This document shows, piece after piece, positions 25,916 through 40,499 of a stretch of 64,000 nt of DNA (the first letter of the stretch is position 1; each line of letters starts with the position of its first letter). Made by a program: the position numbers and the translations under genes. The stretch is taken from contig NZ_JBPODZ010000004.1 in NCBI RefSeq assembly GCF_052060015.1, positions 225,456-289,455 of the forward strand. Direction: 5' to 3'. Below the pieces are notes generated by a model. The model worked only from the letters and a program-made list of their open reading frames with translations, had not been told where the DNA came from and made no database searches. This DNA comes from Arhodomonas sp052060015. Lineage in GTDB: Bacteria > Pseudomonadota > Gammaproteobacteria > Nitrococcales > Nitrococcaceae.

Positions 25916-26803
25916 ATGTCCGCGGCCACGGCCTTGCGTACCCGTTTCCCCGCTGCCGCCCGCATGCCCCCTCCGGCCCGGGAGGGCGGGTCCGGTGAGC
26001 TCGCGGGGCTGTTGCGCTCGGGGCGGGCGGTGGTGCTCACCGGTGCCGGCTGTAGCACCGGCTCCGGGATCCCCGACTACCGGGATGCCGGAGGGCGCTG
26101 GAAGGGCCGCCAGCCCATGCAGTACCAGCAGTTCCTTCGTAGTGCGGCGGGGCGCCGGCGCTACTGGGCACGGAGCCTGCTCGGTTGGCCGCGGGTGGCC
26201 GCGGCCACGCCCAATGCCGGCCACCGCGCACTGGCATCGCTCGAGGCTTACGGTGCGGTCACCGGGGTCATCACCCAGAATGTCGATGGGCTCCACGGGC
26301 GTGCCGGCAGCCGGGTGGTGGTGGACCTCCATGGCCGCCTCGACCGGGTGGAATGTCTTGATTGCGGCGCCATGGGCGAGCGTGACGCCTTCCAGGAGCG
26401 CCTGTGGATCGCGAATCCGCAGTGGGGCCGTCTCGCCGCCGGCGACGCCCCGGATGGAGACGCCGATCTCGACGGCGTCGACTACGACCGCTTCCGGGTG
26501 CCGGGCTGTGGGCGTTGCGGCGGCGTGCTCAAGCCGGCGGTGGTGTTCTTCGGGGAAGGGGTGCCCCGGCCCCGGGTGGATCGGGCCATGGGGCTGATGC
26601 AGGCGGCGGACACCCTGCTGGTCGCCGGTTCCTCGCTAATGGTCTGGTCGGGGTATCGCTTCGTCCGTGCGGCCCGCGAGCGCGGCATGCGCGTGGTCGC
26701 CGTGGGCCTGGGCCTCACCCGTGGCGAAGCGGAGCTGGATTTCCGGGTCACGGACGACTGTGCCACGGTGCTCGCGGGCCTCGCCGACGCGCTGCCGGCG
26801 TAA
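25916..26803 (+). CDS. Sir2-family NAD-dependent protein deacylase
   Basis: 295 residues, sirtuin fold. Seen: NAD motif GAGCSTGSGIPDYRD, QNVDGLH, the catalytic-type histidine in DLHGRL, a zinc-ribbon with CLDC and CGRC pairs, and the VAGSSLMVWSGYRFV segment. ATG at 25916 sits 7 bp after CGGAGG; GTG at 25910 is less well placed. Removes acyl groups from lysines using NAD; targets unknown. Confidence 0.92.
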   Translation: MSAATALRTRFPAAARMPPPAREGGSGELAGLLRSGRAVVLTGAGCSTGSGIPDYRDAGGRWKGRQPMQYQQFLRSAAGRRRYWARSLLGWPRVAAATPNAGHRALASLEAYGAVTGVITQNVDGLHGRAGSRVVVDLHGRLDRVECLDCGAMGERDAFQERLWIANPQWGRLAAGDAPDGDADLDGVDYDRFRVPGCGRCGGVLKPAVVFFGEGVPRPRVDRAMGLMQAADTLLVAGSSLMVWSGYRFVRAARERGMRVVAVGLGLTRGEAELDFRVTDDCATVLAGLADALPA

Positions 26804-26810
26804 TTTCGGG

Positions 26811-27422
26811 TCAGTACGGCTGCTCGGCGGTCGCGAGGAATTCGGCCTCCGCTGGCGTGGAAGGGCGAGCGAGTACGGCATTGCGATGGGGGAAGCGGCC
26901 GAAGCGCAGGATCACCTCCCGGTGCCGGCGCGCCGCCTCGGCGGAGCGCTCGAAGGGCGGGCGTTGCGCCTCGGGCATCTCCGCGGCCAGGGTCTCGAAC
27001 AAGGCCACCGACCGATCCTGCACCGGCAGGGATTCGGCATGCATCATCGGCATGTACAGGAACAGCCGTTCCACCGGGCGCAGCTCCCGCGCCTCGCCGC
27101 GGGATTGTGCGTTCAGGCTGTGGGCCAGGGCCTGCCGGTCGCTGGCGTAGGCCTCCGGATTGGCCCGGTAGAGGTTGCGCGGGAACTGATCGAGCAGGAG
27201 GATCAGCGCGAGCCGCCCGCGCGGGGCGTCCGCCCAGTGCTCCAGGGCCCCTTCGCGGGCGCTCGCCACGGATTCCCGGAACCGTGTGTCGATATCGTCG
27301 TCCAAGGCGGGATCGGCGCGAAACCACAGCGACGCGCGCTCCGCCGCGATCTCGCCGTCGCTGCGCCGTTCGGCATCCACGCCGAACCAGTAGTCCAAGA
27401 TGGCCCGCGCCTGATCGTCCAT
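26811..27422 (-). CDS. DUF924 family protein
   Basis: 203-residue helical protein of the DUF924 (TPR-like) family. Recognised from ILDYWFG at the N-terminus, LALILLLDQFPRNLYR, FLYMPMMHAES and the C-terminal FGRFPHRNAVLAR. Function unknown. Convergent with sir2, separated by 7 bp. Confidence 0.88.
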   Translation of the reverse strand: MDDQARAILDYWFGVDAERRSDGEIAAERASLWFRADPALDDDIDTRFRESVASAREGALEHWADAPRGRLALILLLDQFPRNLYRANPEAYASDRQALAHSLNAQSRGEARELRPVERLFLYMPMMHAESLPVQDRSVALFETLAAEMPEAQRPPFERSAEAARRHREVILRFGRFPHRNAVLARPSTPAEAEFLATAEQPY

Positions 27423-27470
27423 GGCTTCATTGTGCCCGCCGGGGGCACGGCCGTGCTACCGTCGCGGTCC

Positions 27471-27910
27471 ATGCTCTCAATCGTCACGGAGGAGACCCGT
27501 TTGGCAGCCCCGAACCCGTTCCCGGGCCCCCCTGCGCGGCCGCTGCGGTATCCGTGGCTATGGCGGGGCCTGGCCCTGCTGCTGCTAGCGGCAGTGGTGT
27601 GGCTGTCGCTGACGCCGTCACCACCGACCCCGCCGGCGGCACTGTCTTGGGATAAGGCCCAGCACGCCCTGGCCTACGTGATCCTGGCCTGGTCCTTCGG
27701 CCAGGTCTGGCCGCGCTCCCCGGCGCGTGTGGCCGCCGGCCTGATCGTCATCGGCGTACTCATCGAACTGGCCCAGGCCGCTACTTCCGCTCGCGTGATG
27801 GAGGGCGGCGACGTCCTGGCCAACACCGCCGGGGTGCTGGGCGGCACGGTGCTCTGTCATACCCCACTCGGTGGCGTCTTCCACTGGCTGGAGCGCCTGC
27901 TTGCTCCCGG

Positions 27911-27932
<22 letters not shown>
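27471..27932 (+). CDS. VanZ-like small membrane protein
   Basis: About 153 residues, four hydrophobic helices. VanZ-type motifs: LSWDKAQHALAYVILAWSFG and IELAQAATSARVMEGGDVLANTAGVLGG. The start is uncertain: ATG at 27471 has no Shine-Dalgarno, whereas TTG at 27501 follows GGAGGAG (27488-27494). The 3' end overlaps the convergent 5-oxoprolinase gene by 22 bp. Confidence 0.82.
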
Positions 27933-31537
<3,605 letters not shown>

Positions 31538-31624
31538 CGTCTCCGTCCGTTTCGTGCTTCGTCCTCCCTGGCGGCTGGCGGCGGCGATCCCTGTTCGCCG
31601 GTGTGGTCCTCCATTCTACGGCAT

Positions 31625-32926
31625 TCAGCGGGACATCCGTTGCGGCAGCCAGGTGGCGATCTCCGGGAAGGCCACCAGGATGCCCACGGCGACGAGGAGC
31701 ACCAGGAAGAAGGGCAGGGAGGCGGCGGCGATGCGGAAGATGTTCTGCCCGGTCAGCCCCTGGAGGACGAACAGGTTGAACCCTACCGGCGGGGTGATCT
31801 GGGACATCTCCACCACCACCACCAGGAAAATGCCGAACCACAGCGGGTCGATGCCCGCCGCCTGCACCATGGGCAGGATGATGGACGTAGTGAGGACCAC
31901 CACGGAGATGCCGTCGAGGAAGCAGCCCAGCACCACGAAGAACACCGTCAGGGCGGCCAGCAGCGCCAGGGGTGAGAGGCCCATTTCCGCGATCCAGGCG
32001 GCGAGTGCCCGGGGTATCCCGGTATAGCCCATGGCCGTGGTCAGGAACGCCGCCCCGGCGAGGATGAACACGATCATGCACGAGGTCCGCGTCGCCCCCA
32101 TCAGTCCGGCACGGAAGCTCCCCCAGTCCAGGCCGCCGGTGAGCGCGGAGAGCAGTAGGGCGCCGGCGACGCCGACGGCGGCGGCCTCCGTTGGGGTGGC
32201 CAGCCCGGCGTAGATGGAGCCGATCACCCCGACGATCAGCGCGAGCACCGGGATCAGTCGGGTGGAGGCGCGCAGACGCTGGCCCAGCGGCAGGGCGGGG
32301 TCCGCCGGCGGGTTGCGGGCCGGGTGCAACAGCGACCACGCCACCACGTAGCCCATGAATAACCCGACCAGCAGCAGACCGGGGAGCACGCCGGCGATGA
32401 ACAACCGGGCGATGGAGAGCTCGGCGCTGATGCCGTAGACGATGAGGATGATGGACGGCGGGATCAGCAGGCCGAGGGTCCCGGAGCCCGCCAGGGTGCC
32501 GATGACCATGCGATCGTCATAGCCGCGGGCGCGGAGCTCGGGGATGGACATCCTCCCGATAGTGGCCGCGGTGGCCGCCGATGAGCCGGAGACGGCGGCG
32601 AATACCCCGCAGCCGAGGATGTTGACGTGCAGCAGCCGGCCGGGGAGGCGCCGCAGCCAGGGCGTGAGGCCCGCATACATGTCCTCGGACAACCGCGAGC
32701 GGAACAGGATCTCGCCCATCCAGACGAACAACGGCAGCGGCGCCAGCGACCAGCTGGACACCGACCCCCAGAGGTTGGAGCCCAGGATCAGTCCGGTGGG
32801 GGAGCCGGTGAACTGGCTGATGGCAACCCAGGCCACGGCCATCAGGCTCACGGACACCCACACGCCAGCGCCGAGCAGCAGCAACAGCAGTGCCACCAGG
32901 ATCGCGCCGGTCTCCAGGGTCCCCAT
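31625..32926 (-). CDS. dctM: TRAP transporter large permease DctM
   Basis: 433-residue multi-helix permease with DctM signatures GCGVFAAVSGSSAATAATIGRMSI, GTLGLLIPPSIILIVYG and ITPPVGFNLFVLQG. Its start directly abuts the dctQ stop without a gap. It is followed by the 5-oxoprolinase gene after 87 bp in the same direction. Confidence 0.93.
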   Translation of the reverse strand: MGTLETGAILVALLLLLLGAGVWVSVSLMAVAWVAISQFTGSPTGLILGSNLWGSVSSWSLAPLPLFVWMGEILFRSRLSEDMYAGLTPWLRRLPGRLLHVNILGCGVFAAVSGSSAATAATIGRMSIPELRARGYDDRMVIGTLAGSGTLGLLIPPSIILIVYGISAELSIARLFIAGVLPGLLLVGLFMGYVVAWSLLHPARNPPADPALPLGQRLRASTRLIPVLALIVGVIGSIYAGLATPTEAAAVGVAGALLLSALTGGLDWGSFRAGLMGATRTSCMIVFILAGAAFLTTAMGYTGIPRALAAWIAEMGLSPLALLAALTVFFVVLGCFLDGISVVVLTTSIILPMVQAAGIDPLWFGIFLVVVVEMSQITPPVGFNLFVLQGLTGQNIFRIAAASLPFFLVLLVAVGILVAFPEIATWLPQRMSR

Positions 32927-33421
32927 TCAACCGTCCTCGGCGTACAGGGGTGGTTTGCCGCGGAGCATGCGGGCGAGGTTGTCGGCCAGCGACAGGGTGA
33001 ACACCGCGAGACCGGCGGCCATGGCGGACTGCGGGATCCACAGCGGCACTGCGAGCAGCCCCGGGGAGACGTCGCCGTAGGCGATGGAGCCGCGCACCAG
33101 GTCCACCGCCCACCAGCTGGCGTAGGCGCTCATCGACAGCGCCACCGCCACGCAAAGGATCTCCAGCGCCCGTGCTGTACCCGCCGGCAGGTGCTCGATG
33201 AGCACTCGTACCCGGATGTGGCCGCCGTGATTGAGGGTGTGGGCCAGCGCGAGGAACGTGGAGGCGGCCACGCAGAAGCCCGCCAGCTCGTTGGCGGACG
33301 GTACGGAAAACCCCAGTACCCGGCCCACCGTCTGGGCGAGGATCAGCACGGCAATGGCCGCAAGGCATAGTGCGGCGGCCACACCGGCGCTCAGGTAGAG
33401 CAGGTCGAGTGCTCGGCGCAT
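32927..33421 (-). CDS. dctQ: TRAP transporter small permease DctQ
   Basis: 164-residue four-helix subunit. Typical loop HTLNHGGHIRVRVLIEHL between helices 2 and 3. Lies between dctP and dctM; a stem-loop separates it from dctP. Confidence 0.9.
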   Translation of the reverse strand: MRRALDLLYLSAGVAAALCLAAIAVLILAQTVGRVLGFSVPSANELAGFCVAASTFLALAHTLNHGGHIRVRVLIEHLPAGTARALEILCVAVALSMSAYASWWAVDLVRGSIAYGDVSPGLLAVPLWIPQSAMAAGLAVFTLSLADNLARMLRGKPPLYAEDG

Positions 33422-33449
33422 GTACTCGGCCCATCAATTGGGGGGAGGA

Positions 33450-33466
33450 TGGGGCCAGTGGCCCCA
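33450..33466 (-). terminator. Stem-loop between dctP and dctQ
   Basis: TGGGGCCA / TGGCCCCA inverted repeat, practically TGGGGC-5 nt-GCCCCA, in the 50-bp gap after dctP. Like the hairpin at 3028-3058 it follows a TRAP binding-protein gene, so it may set a higher level of the binding protein. Confidence 0.45.
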
Positions 33467-33471
33467 CCCGC

Positions 33472-34440
33472 TTACTGGCGGTAGGCCTCGATGATGGCCT
33501 CACCATCCGCGCCGGTCTTCTCCAGCCACTCGTCCGTCATGGTCGCGCCGATCTCGTTGAGCCCGGACATCAGCGCCTCACTCGGCTGGAGGACCTCCAT
33601 GCCGTTGTCCTCGAGGATCGCCTTCTTCTCCGCGGCCTCGGCGCGGCTCATCTCCCAGCCCCGGGATTCGGCCTTGGCGGCCGCCTCGAGCACCGCCTCG
33701 CGGGAGCCCTCGTCGAGCCCACCGAAGGCCTGCTCATTCACGATGACCATGTTCTTGGGCAGCCACGCCTGGATGTCGTAGAAGCGGTCCACGAAGTCCC
33801 AGGCCTTGGAGTTGGCACCGGTGGACGGCGAGGTGATCATCGCCTCGACGATGCCCGTGGAGAAGGCTTGGGGGATCTCCGGCACCTCCACCTGGGTGGC
33901 CACCATGTCCGTGAGCTCCGCCAGCCGTGAGGTAGTTGGGTTGTAGGCACGGAACTTCAGCCCCTCCAGGTCCGAGACCTCGTCCACCTCCCGGGAGGTG
34001 TACAGGCCCTGGGCCGGCCACGGGACCGCGTAGAGCAACCGAATCCCGTCGTCGGCCAGTCGTTCCTCGATGGCGCCGCGGGAGGCCTCCCAAAGCCGCT
34101 CCGCGTCCTCATAGCTGGTGGCGAGGAAGGGGATGGAGTCGACGGCGAAGACCTGGTCCTCGTTGCCCAGGAGGGAGATGAAGACCTCCCCCGCCTGGAC
34201 CTGCATGGTCTGCACGGCGCGCTTGATCTGCGGGTGTTTGACCAGCGAGCCGGCGGAATGGACGGTGATCTCCAACTCGCCATCCGTCGCCTCGGCCACG
34301 TCCTCGGCGAATTGCTGGATGTTTTGGGTGTGGAAGGTGGCATCCGGATACGGCGTCGCCATGTTCCACTGGGCGGCGCCCGCCGTGCCGGTGCCCAGCG
34401 CCAACGCCAGCGTTGCCGCAATCGCCTTACTGCGTTCCAT
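33472..34440 (-). CDS. dctP: TRAP transporter substrate-binding protein DctP (probable 5-oxoproline uptake)
   Basis: 322-residue periplasmic binding protein with signal peptide (AIAATLALALGTGTAGA). The conserved loop SDLEGLKFRAYNPTTSRLAELTD carries the ligand-contact arginine. First gene of dctP-dctQ-dctM-oxoprolinase. Known: Bordetella DctP6 and DctP7 bind pyroglutamate; co-location with 5-oxoprolinase suggests the same ligand here, which is inference. Confidence 0.92.
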   Translation of the reverse strand: MERSKAIAATLALALGTGTAGAAQWNMATPYPDATFHTQNIQQFAEDVAEATDGELEITVHSAGSLVKHPQIKRAVQTMQVQAGEVFISLLGNEDQVFAVDSIPFLATSYEDAERLWEASRGAIEERLADDGIRLLYAVPWPAQGLYTSREVDEVSDLEGLKFRAYNPTTSRLAELTDMVATQVEVPEIPQAFSTGIVEAMITSPSTGANSKAWDFVDRFYDIQAWLPKNMVIVNEQAFGGLDEGSREAVLEAAAKAESRGWEMSRAEAAEKKAILEDNGMEVLQPSEALMSGLNEIGATMTDEWLEKTGADGEAIIEAYRQ

Positions 34441-34471
34441 GACTGCTCCCCTTGCCTTTGGTTGCGACGGT

Positions 34472-34490
34472 GCCCCGCCGGCGGCGGGGC
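34472..34490. repeat. GC hairpin in the pcuAC-dctP spacer
   Basis: Perfect 8-bp stem GCCCCGCC / GGCGGGGC with a 3-nt loop. On the minus strand it lies 88 bp after the PCuAC gene and 31 bp before the dctP ATG, so it could end the first transcript or sit in the dctP leader. A minus-strand TATACT at 34541-34546 is a possible -10 for dctP. Confidence 0.4.
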
Positions 34491-34559
34491 GGTGTCTTTC
34501 GTTATCGCCGGCCCGGCGGCTCGGTCGGGCCGCCCCGCGCAGTATAGCGTTTCAATGCC

Positions 34560-35024
34560 TCAGTGATCAGTGCCCGGGCCTTCGGCGTCCAGGGCCTCGA
34601 CCTGCACCTCCACTTCCACGGGGCCCGCCTGCTCGAAGACGAGGGTCAGCGGGAAGGTGCTGCCCTCCTTTAGGCCCTGCTCCAGGCCCATGAGCATGAC
34701 GTGGTAGCCGCCGGGGACGAGCTCCAGGGGTTGGTCGGGGGTGATGGCCACCTGCGCCACGTGGCGCATGGTGCGGTTGCCGTTCTCGCTGACGGTCTCG
34801 TGGAGCATGGTGTTGCGCGCCACCGGCGATTCCACGCCGATAAGCCGGTCGCCGTCGCCCTCGGCGGTGACCCGGAAATACGCGGCGCCCGCCTGGGAGG
34901 CGGGCGGCGTGGCCCGGGCCCAGGGCGCTTCGACGGTGATAGCGCCGGCGCCGAACTCGGCGGCGTGGGCGGTGCCCAGCGCCAGTGATAGGACTGCGGC
35001 GGCGGTGAAGAGTCGCTTCGTCAT
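34560..35024 (-). CDS. PCuAC-type periplasmic copper chaperone
   Basis: 154 residues with signal peptide (LFTAAAVLSLALGTAHA). The copper-binding pattern H-x10-M-x21-H-x-M is fully present: MLHE...RTM...YHVM. Known role: delivers Cu(I) to the CuA or CuB centres of cytochrome oxidases. ATG at 35022-35024 with AGGGAG upstream is chosen; the frame extends further upstream without homology. Usual partner genes (SCO, DUF461 partners) are not next to it. Confidence 0.92.
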   Translation of the reverse strand: MTKRLFTAAAVLSLALGTAHAAEFGAGAITVEAPWARATPPASQAGAAYFRVTAEGDGDRLIGVESPVARNTMLHETVSENGNRTMRHVAQVAITPDQPLELVPGGYHVMLMGLEQGLKEGSTFPLTLVFEQAGPVEVEVQVEALDAEGPGTDH

Positions 35025-35103
35025 GATGCTCCCTGCTTGCTGGCAGTATTGCGCGTGCCGGCGACGGGCGGGGGGACCCCGCCCATCGTCCCTTTCGGTG
35101 GGC

Positions 35104-37698
<2,595 letters not shown>

Positions 37699-37741
37699 GG
37701 GCGCAAATCCTCTTGAATCCTATTGCTCGCTATGCCCTCAC

Positions 37742-37770
37742 AGATGGGGTGGGCGCGGTGCGATTGCAAC
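37742..37770 (-). promoter_or_regulatory. Sigma-32 (heat shock) promoter of clpB
   Basis: Minus strand: -35 GTTGCAA (37764-37770), spacer 14 bp, -10 CCCCATCT (37742-37749). The -10 matches the sigma-32 consensus CCCCATNT fully; the -35 matches CTTGAAA at 5 of 7. It would give a leader of about 35-40 nt. Confidence 0.72.
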
Positions 37771-37774
37771 GCCC

Positions 37775-38707
37775 TCAGCGCCCGTTCGGCGCGATCCGCT
37801 CCCAGGCCCAGGGTGGTGGCGCACCGCCGAAGCACTCGGCCAGGAAGTCGATGAAGGCACGGACCTTCGCCGAGACGTGGTGGGTGTAGGGGTAGATGGC
37901 GTGGACGGCGAGCTCGGGGGTGCGGTAGGCGGTGAGCACCCGCTCGAGCCGCCCCTCGTCCACGGCGCGGTGGGCGATGAAATCCGGGGTGAGCACCAGC
38001 CCGCTGCCGGCGGCCGCGGCCTCCACCAGCAACTCGCCGTTGTTGGCCTGGAAGCGTCCCTGCACGGGCACCCGATGCTCGTCGCCCTCGGGTCCGGTGA
38101 GCCGCCATTCCCGGGTGCTGCGGCCGTAGGCATAGATCAGGCAGGGGTGGCGGGCGAGATCCGCCGGCGTCTCCGGGCGGCCGTGGTGGTCGAGGTATTG
38201 CGGGGCCGCGCAGATCCAACCCTCCGAAGGGGCGATACGGCGGGCGATGAGGCTGGAGTCGCGCAGGGCGGTGATCCGGATGGCCACGTCGTAACCCTCG
38301 TTGACCAGGTCCACGAACCGGTCATTCAGGGTGACGTCCACCGACAGCTCCGGGTAGCGTTCCAGGAACGCGGGCAAGGCCGGGGAGAGGTACTGCAGGG
38401 CGAAGGATACCGGTACATTGACCCGGAGCAGCCCCCGGGGGCGCGCCTGGAGGTCGCCCACCGCCCGTTCCGCCTCCTGCAGCTCCTCGAGGATACGCCC
38501 GGCGCGTTCGCGGAACCGCAGCCCCGGTTCGGTGAGGTGTAGCCGCCGGGTGGTGCGGTTGAACAGCCGCACCCCGAGGTGCTGCTCCAGGGTCTTGATC
38601 TGCTTGCTGACCACGGACTTCGACAGGTCCAAGCGCTCCGCCGCGGCGGTGAAGCTACCCTCCTCGGCGACGCAGACGAACGCCTGCAGGGCGGCGAAAC
38701 GATCCAT
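37775..38707 (-). CDS. LysR-family transcriptional regulator
   Basis: 310 residues: N-terminal winged HTH (FVCVAEEGSFTAAAERLDLSKSVVSKQIKTLEQHLG) and a periplasmic-binding-like effector domain from about 90. Divergent from wrbA across 143 bp; a TGGAAA-N5-TTTCCA palindrome there is a candidate site. Likely controls wrbA and the quinone reductase downstream of it. Effector may be a quinone or related electrophile (inference). Confidence 0.9.
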   Translation of the reverse strand: MDRFAALQAFVCVAEEGSFTAAAERLDLSKSVVSKQIKTLEQHLGVRLFNRTTRRLHLTEPGLRFRERAGRILEELQEAERAVGDLQARPRGLLRVNVPVSFALQYLSPALPAFLERYPELSVDVTLNDRFVDLVNEGYDVAIRITALRDSSLIARRIAPSEGWICAAPQYLDHHGRPETPADLARHPCLIYAYGRSTREWRLTGPEGDEHRVPVQGRFQANNGELLVEAAAAGSGLVLTPDFIAHRAVDEGRLERVLTAYRTPELAVHAIYPYTHHVSAKVRAFIDFLAECFGGAPPPWAWERIAPNGR

Positions 38708-38760
38708 GGCATGCCCCTTCGGCAGTTTGCTGACGTTAGTATGATCGACTGTAGTCCATT

Positions 38761-38791
38761 TGGAAACAGTTTTTCCATTCAGCGCTATATT
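38761..38791 (+). promoter_or_regulatory. LysR-type palindrome and -10 of wrbA
   Basis: Perfect palindrome TGGAAA-CAGTT-TTTCCA at 38761-38777 and TATATT at 38786-38791 as a likely -10. The palindrome covers the expected -35 region. A LysR gene is divergent from here. Confidence 0.5.
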
Positions 38792-38850
38792 GTTGCGATG
38801 AGTTGTCAGTTACGCTCCCTGCACTCATAACCGCAAGGGAGATAACCCCC

Positions 38851-39453
38851 ATGACCCGTGTACTGGTCCTCTACTACAGCATGTACGGACATATGGAGAC
38901 GATGGCGGAGGCCGTAGCGGCGGGTGCCCGCGAGGTCCCCGGCGCCGAGGTCACCGTCAAGCGCGTCCCCGAGACCATGCCCGAGGACGTGGCCCGGAAT
39001 GCCGGCGCCAAGCTCGATCAGGCGGCGGCGGTGGCCGAGTCCGCCGAGCTCGCCGACTACGACGCGGTGATCTTCGGCACACCCACGCGATTCGGCAACA
39101 TGGCGGGGCAGATGCGCAACTTCCTGGACCAGACCGGTGGGCTGTGGGCCAAGGGCGCCCTGGTGGGCAAGGTGGCCAGCGTGTTCACCTCGACGGCCAC
39201 CGGCGGCGGCAACGAGAGCACCATCCTCACCGTCTGGCCGACCCTGGCCCACCATGGGATGGTCATCGTGGGCCTGCCCTATGCCAAGGGCCAGGAGCTA
39301 TTCGACATCAGCGAGACCCGCGGCGGCTCCCCCTATGGCGCGGCCACCATCGCCGGTGGGGACGGCTCCCGTCAGCCCAGCGACAAGGAGCTTTCCCTGG
39401 CCCGGACCCAAGGGCGCCACGTCACCGAGATCGCCGCGAAGCTCGCGGAATGA
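38851..39453 (+). CDS. wrbA: NAD(P)H:quinone oxidoreductase WrbA
   Basis: 200-residue flavodoxin-like enzyme that reduces quinones by two electrons, avoiding semiquinone radicals. Seen: FMN-phosphate loop YYSMYGHMETMAEAV, PTRFGNMAGQMRNFLD and FTSTATGGGNESTIL. ATG at 38851 follows AAGGGAGAT. It precedes a glutathionyl-hydroquinone reductase gene, forming a quinone-detoxification pair. Confidence 0.95.
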   Translation: MTRVLVLYYSMYGHMETMAEAVAAGAREVPGAEVTVKRVPETMPEDVARNAGAKLDQAAAVAESAELADYDAVIFGTPTRFGNMAGQMRNFLDQTGGLWAKGALVGKVASVFTSTATGGGNESTILTVWPTLAHHGMVIVGLPYAKGQELFDISETRGGSPYGAATIAGGDGSRQPSDKELSLARTQGRHVTEIAAKLAE

Positions 39454-39460
39454 AGCCGAT

Positions 39461-39484
39461 CGGGCGCACCCCGGTGTGCGCCCG
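39461..39484 (+). terminator. Stem-loop between wrbA and hydroquinone reductase gene
   Basis: Perfect 9-bp stem CGGGCGCAC / GTGCGCCCG with a 6-nt loop, 8 bp after the wrbA stop and 22 bp before the next start. Without a T run it is more likely a processing or partial-attenuation element. Confidence 0.45.
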
Positions 39485-39505
39485 GTGGCGCGTTGTGGAG
39501 GAATC

Positions 39506-40462
39506 ATGGGACTGTTGATTGAAGGTATCTGGCACGACCAGTGGTACGACACCGATCGTACCGGCGGGCGTTTCGAGCGGCCGCAAACCGTGTTCCGGGA
39601 CTGGGTTGAGCCGGATCCGGCCGCACGCTTCCCCGCCGAGCCCGGCCGCTACCACCTCTACGTCTCCCTGGCCTGCCCCTGGGCCCACCGGGTGCTGATC
39701 CTGCGCCGGCTCAAGGGGTTGGAGGACGTCATCGGGGTATCCGTGGTCCACCCGTACATGGGGGCGCAGGGCTGGCACTTCGGCGACTACCCCGGCGCTA
39801 CCGGCGACCGGGTCAACGGTTTCGACTACTTGCATCAGGTCTATACGCGGGCGCAGAGCGACTACACCGGCCGGGTGACGGTGCCGGCGCTGTGGGACAG
39901 CCGCGAACAGACCATCGTCAACAACGAGTCCGCGGATCTCGTGCGCATGCTCAACTCCGCCTTCGACGCCTGGGGCGACGCCTCCCGGGATTTCTATCCG
40001 CCGGAGTTGCGCGGGGCCATCGATGCCATCAACCCCTACGTCTACGATCGGATCAACAACGGTGTCTACAAGGCCGGCTTCGCCACCGCCCAGAACGCCT
40101 ACGAGGAGGCCGTGACGGCGTTGTTCAGCGCCCTCGACGAGCTGGAGGCGCGGCTCGGCGGTCAGCGCTACCTCGCCGGCGAGCGCATCACCGAGGCGGA
40201 CTGGCGGCTGTTCACCACCCTGGTGCGCTTCGACCCGGTCTATGTCGGGCACTTCAAGTGCAATATCCGGCGATTAGTGGACTACCCCAACCTCTGGGCC
40301 TACACCCGCGAGCTCTACCAGTTGCCGGGGGTGGCGGAAACGGTGAACCTGGACCACATCAAGCGCCACTACTACACCTCGCACCCCCATATCAATCCGA
40401 GCGGGGTGATCCCCGCGGGGCCGGAGATCGACTTCACCGCCCCGCATGGGCGCGGCCCGTGA
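39506..40462 (+). CDS. Glutathionyl-hydroquinone reductase (YqjG/PcpF/Xi-class GST)
   Basis: 318 residues, Xi-class glutathione transferase that removes glutathione from glutathionyl-hydroquinones. Seen: catalytic Cys in YVSLACPWAHRVLI, SVVHPYMG, NNESADLVRMLN and the C-terminal helical domain with RYLAGERITEADWRLFTTLVRFDPVY. Start ATG preceded by GTGGAGGAATC. Functionally pairs with WrbA upstream. Confidence 0.94.
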   Translation: MGLLIEGIWHDQWYDTDRTGGRFERPQTVFRDWVEPDPAARFPAEPGRYHLYVSLACPWAHRVLILRRLKGLEDVIGVSVVHPYMGAQGWHFGDYPGATGDRVNGFDYLHQVYTRAQSDYTGRVTVPALWDSREQTIVNNESADLVRMLNSAFDAWGDASRDFYPPELRGAIDAINPYVYDRINNGVYKAGFATAQNAYEEAVTALFSALDELEARLGGQRYLAGERITEADWRLFTTLVRFDPVYVGHFKCNIRRLVDYPNLWAYTRELYQLPGVAETVNLDHIKRHYYTSHPHINPSGVIPAGPEIDFTAPHGRGP

Positions 40463-40463
40463 T

Positions 40464-40499
40464 ATGGTTCCATGTTTTACTGATCATTTACGGAACCAT
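40464..40499 (+). repeat. Inverted repeat spanning the ribA leader and start codon
   Basis: ATGGTTCC (40464-40471) pairs with GGAACCAT (40492-40499), the latter including the first two bases of the ribA ATG. The 20-nt AT-rich interior contains TGATCA. No good Shine-Dalgarno is visible. It may hide the start codon in RNA or be a protein site. Confidence 0.45.
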
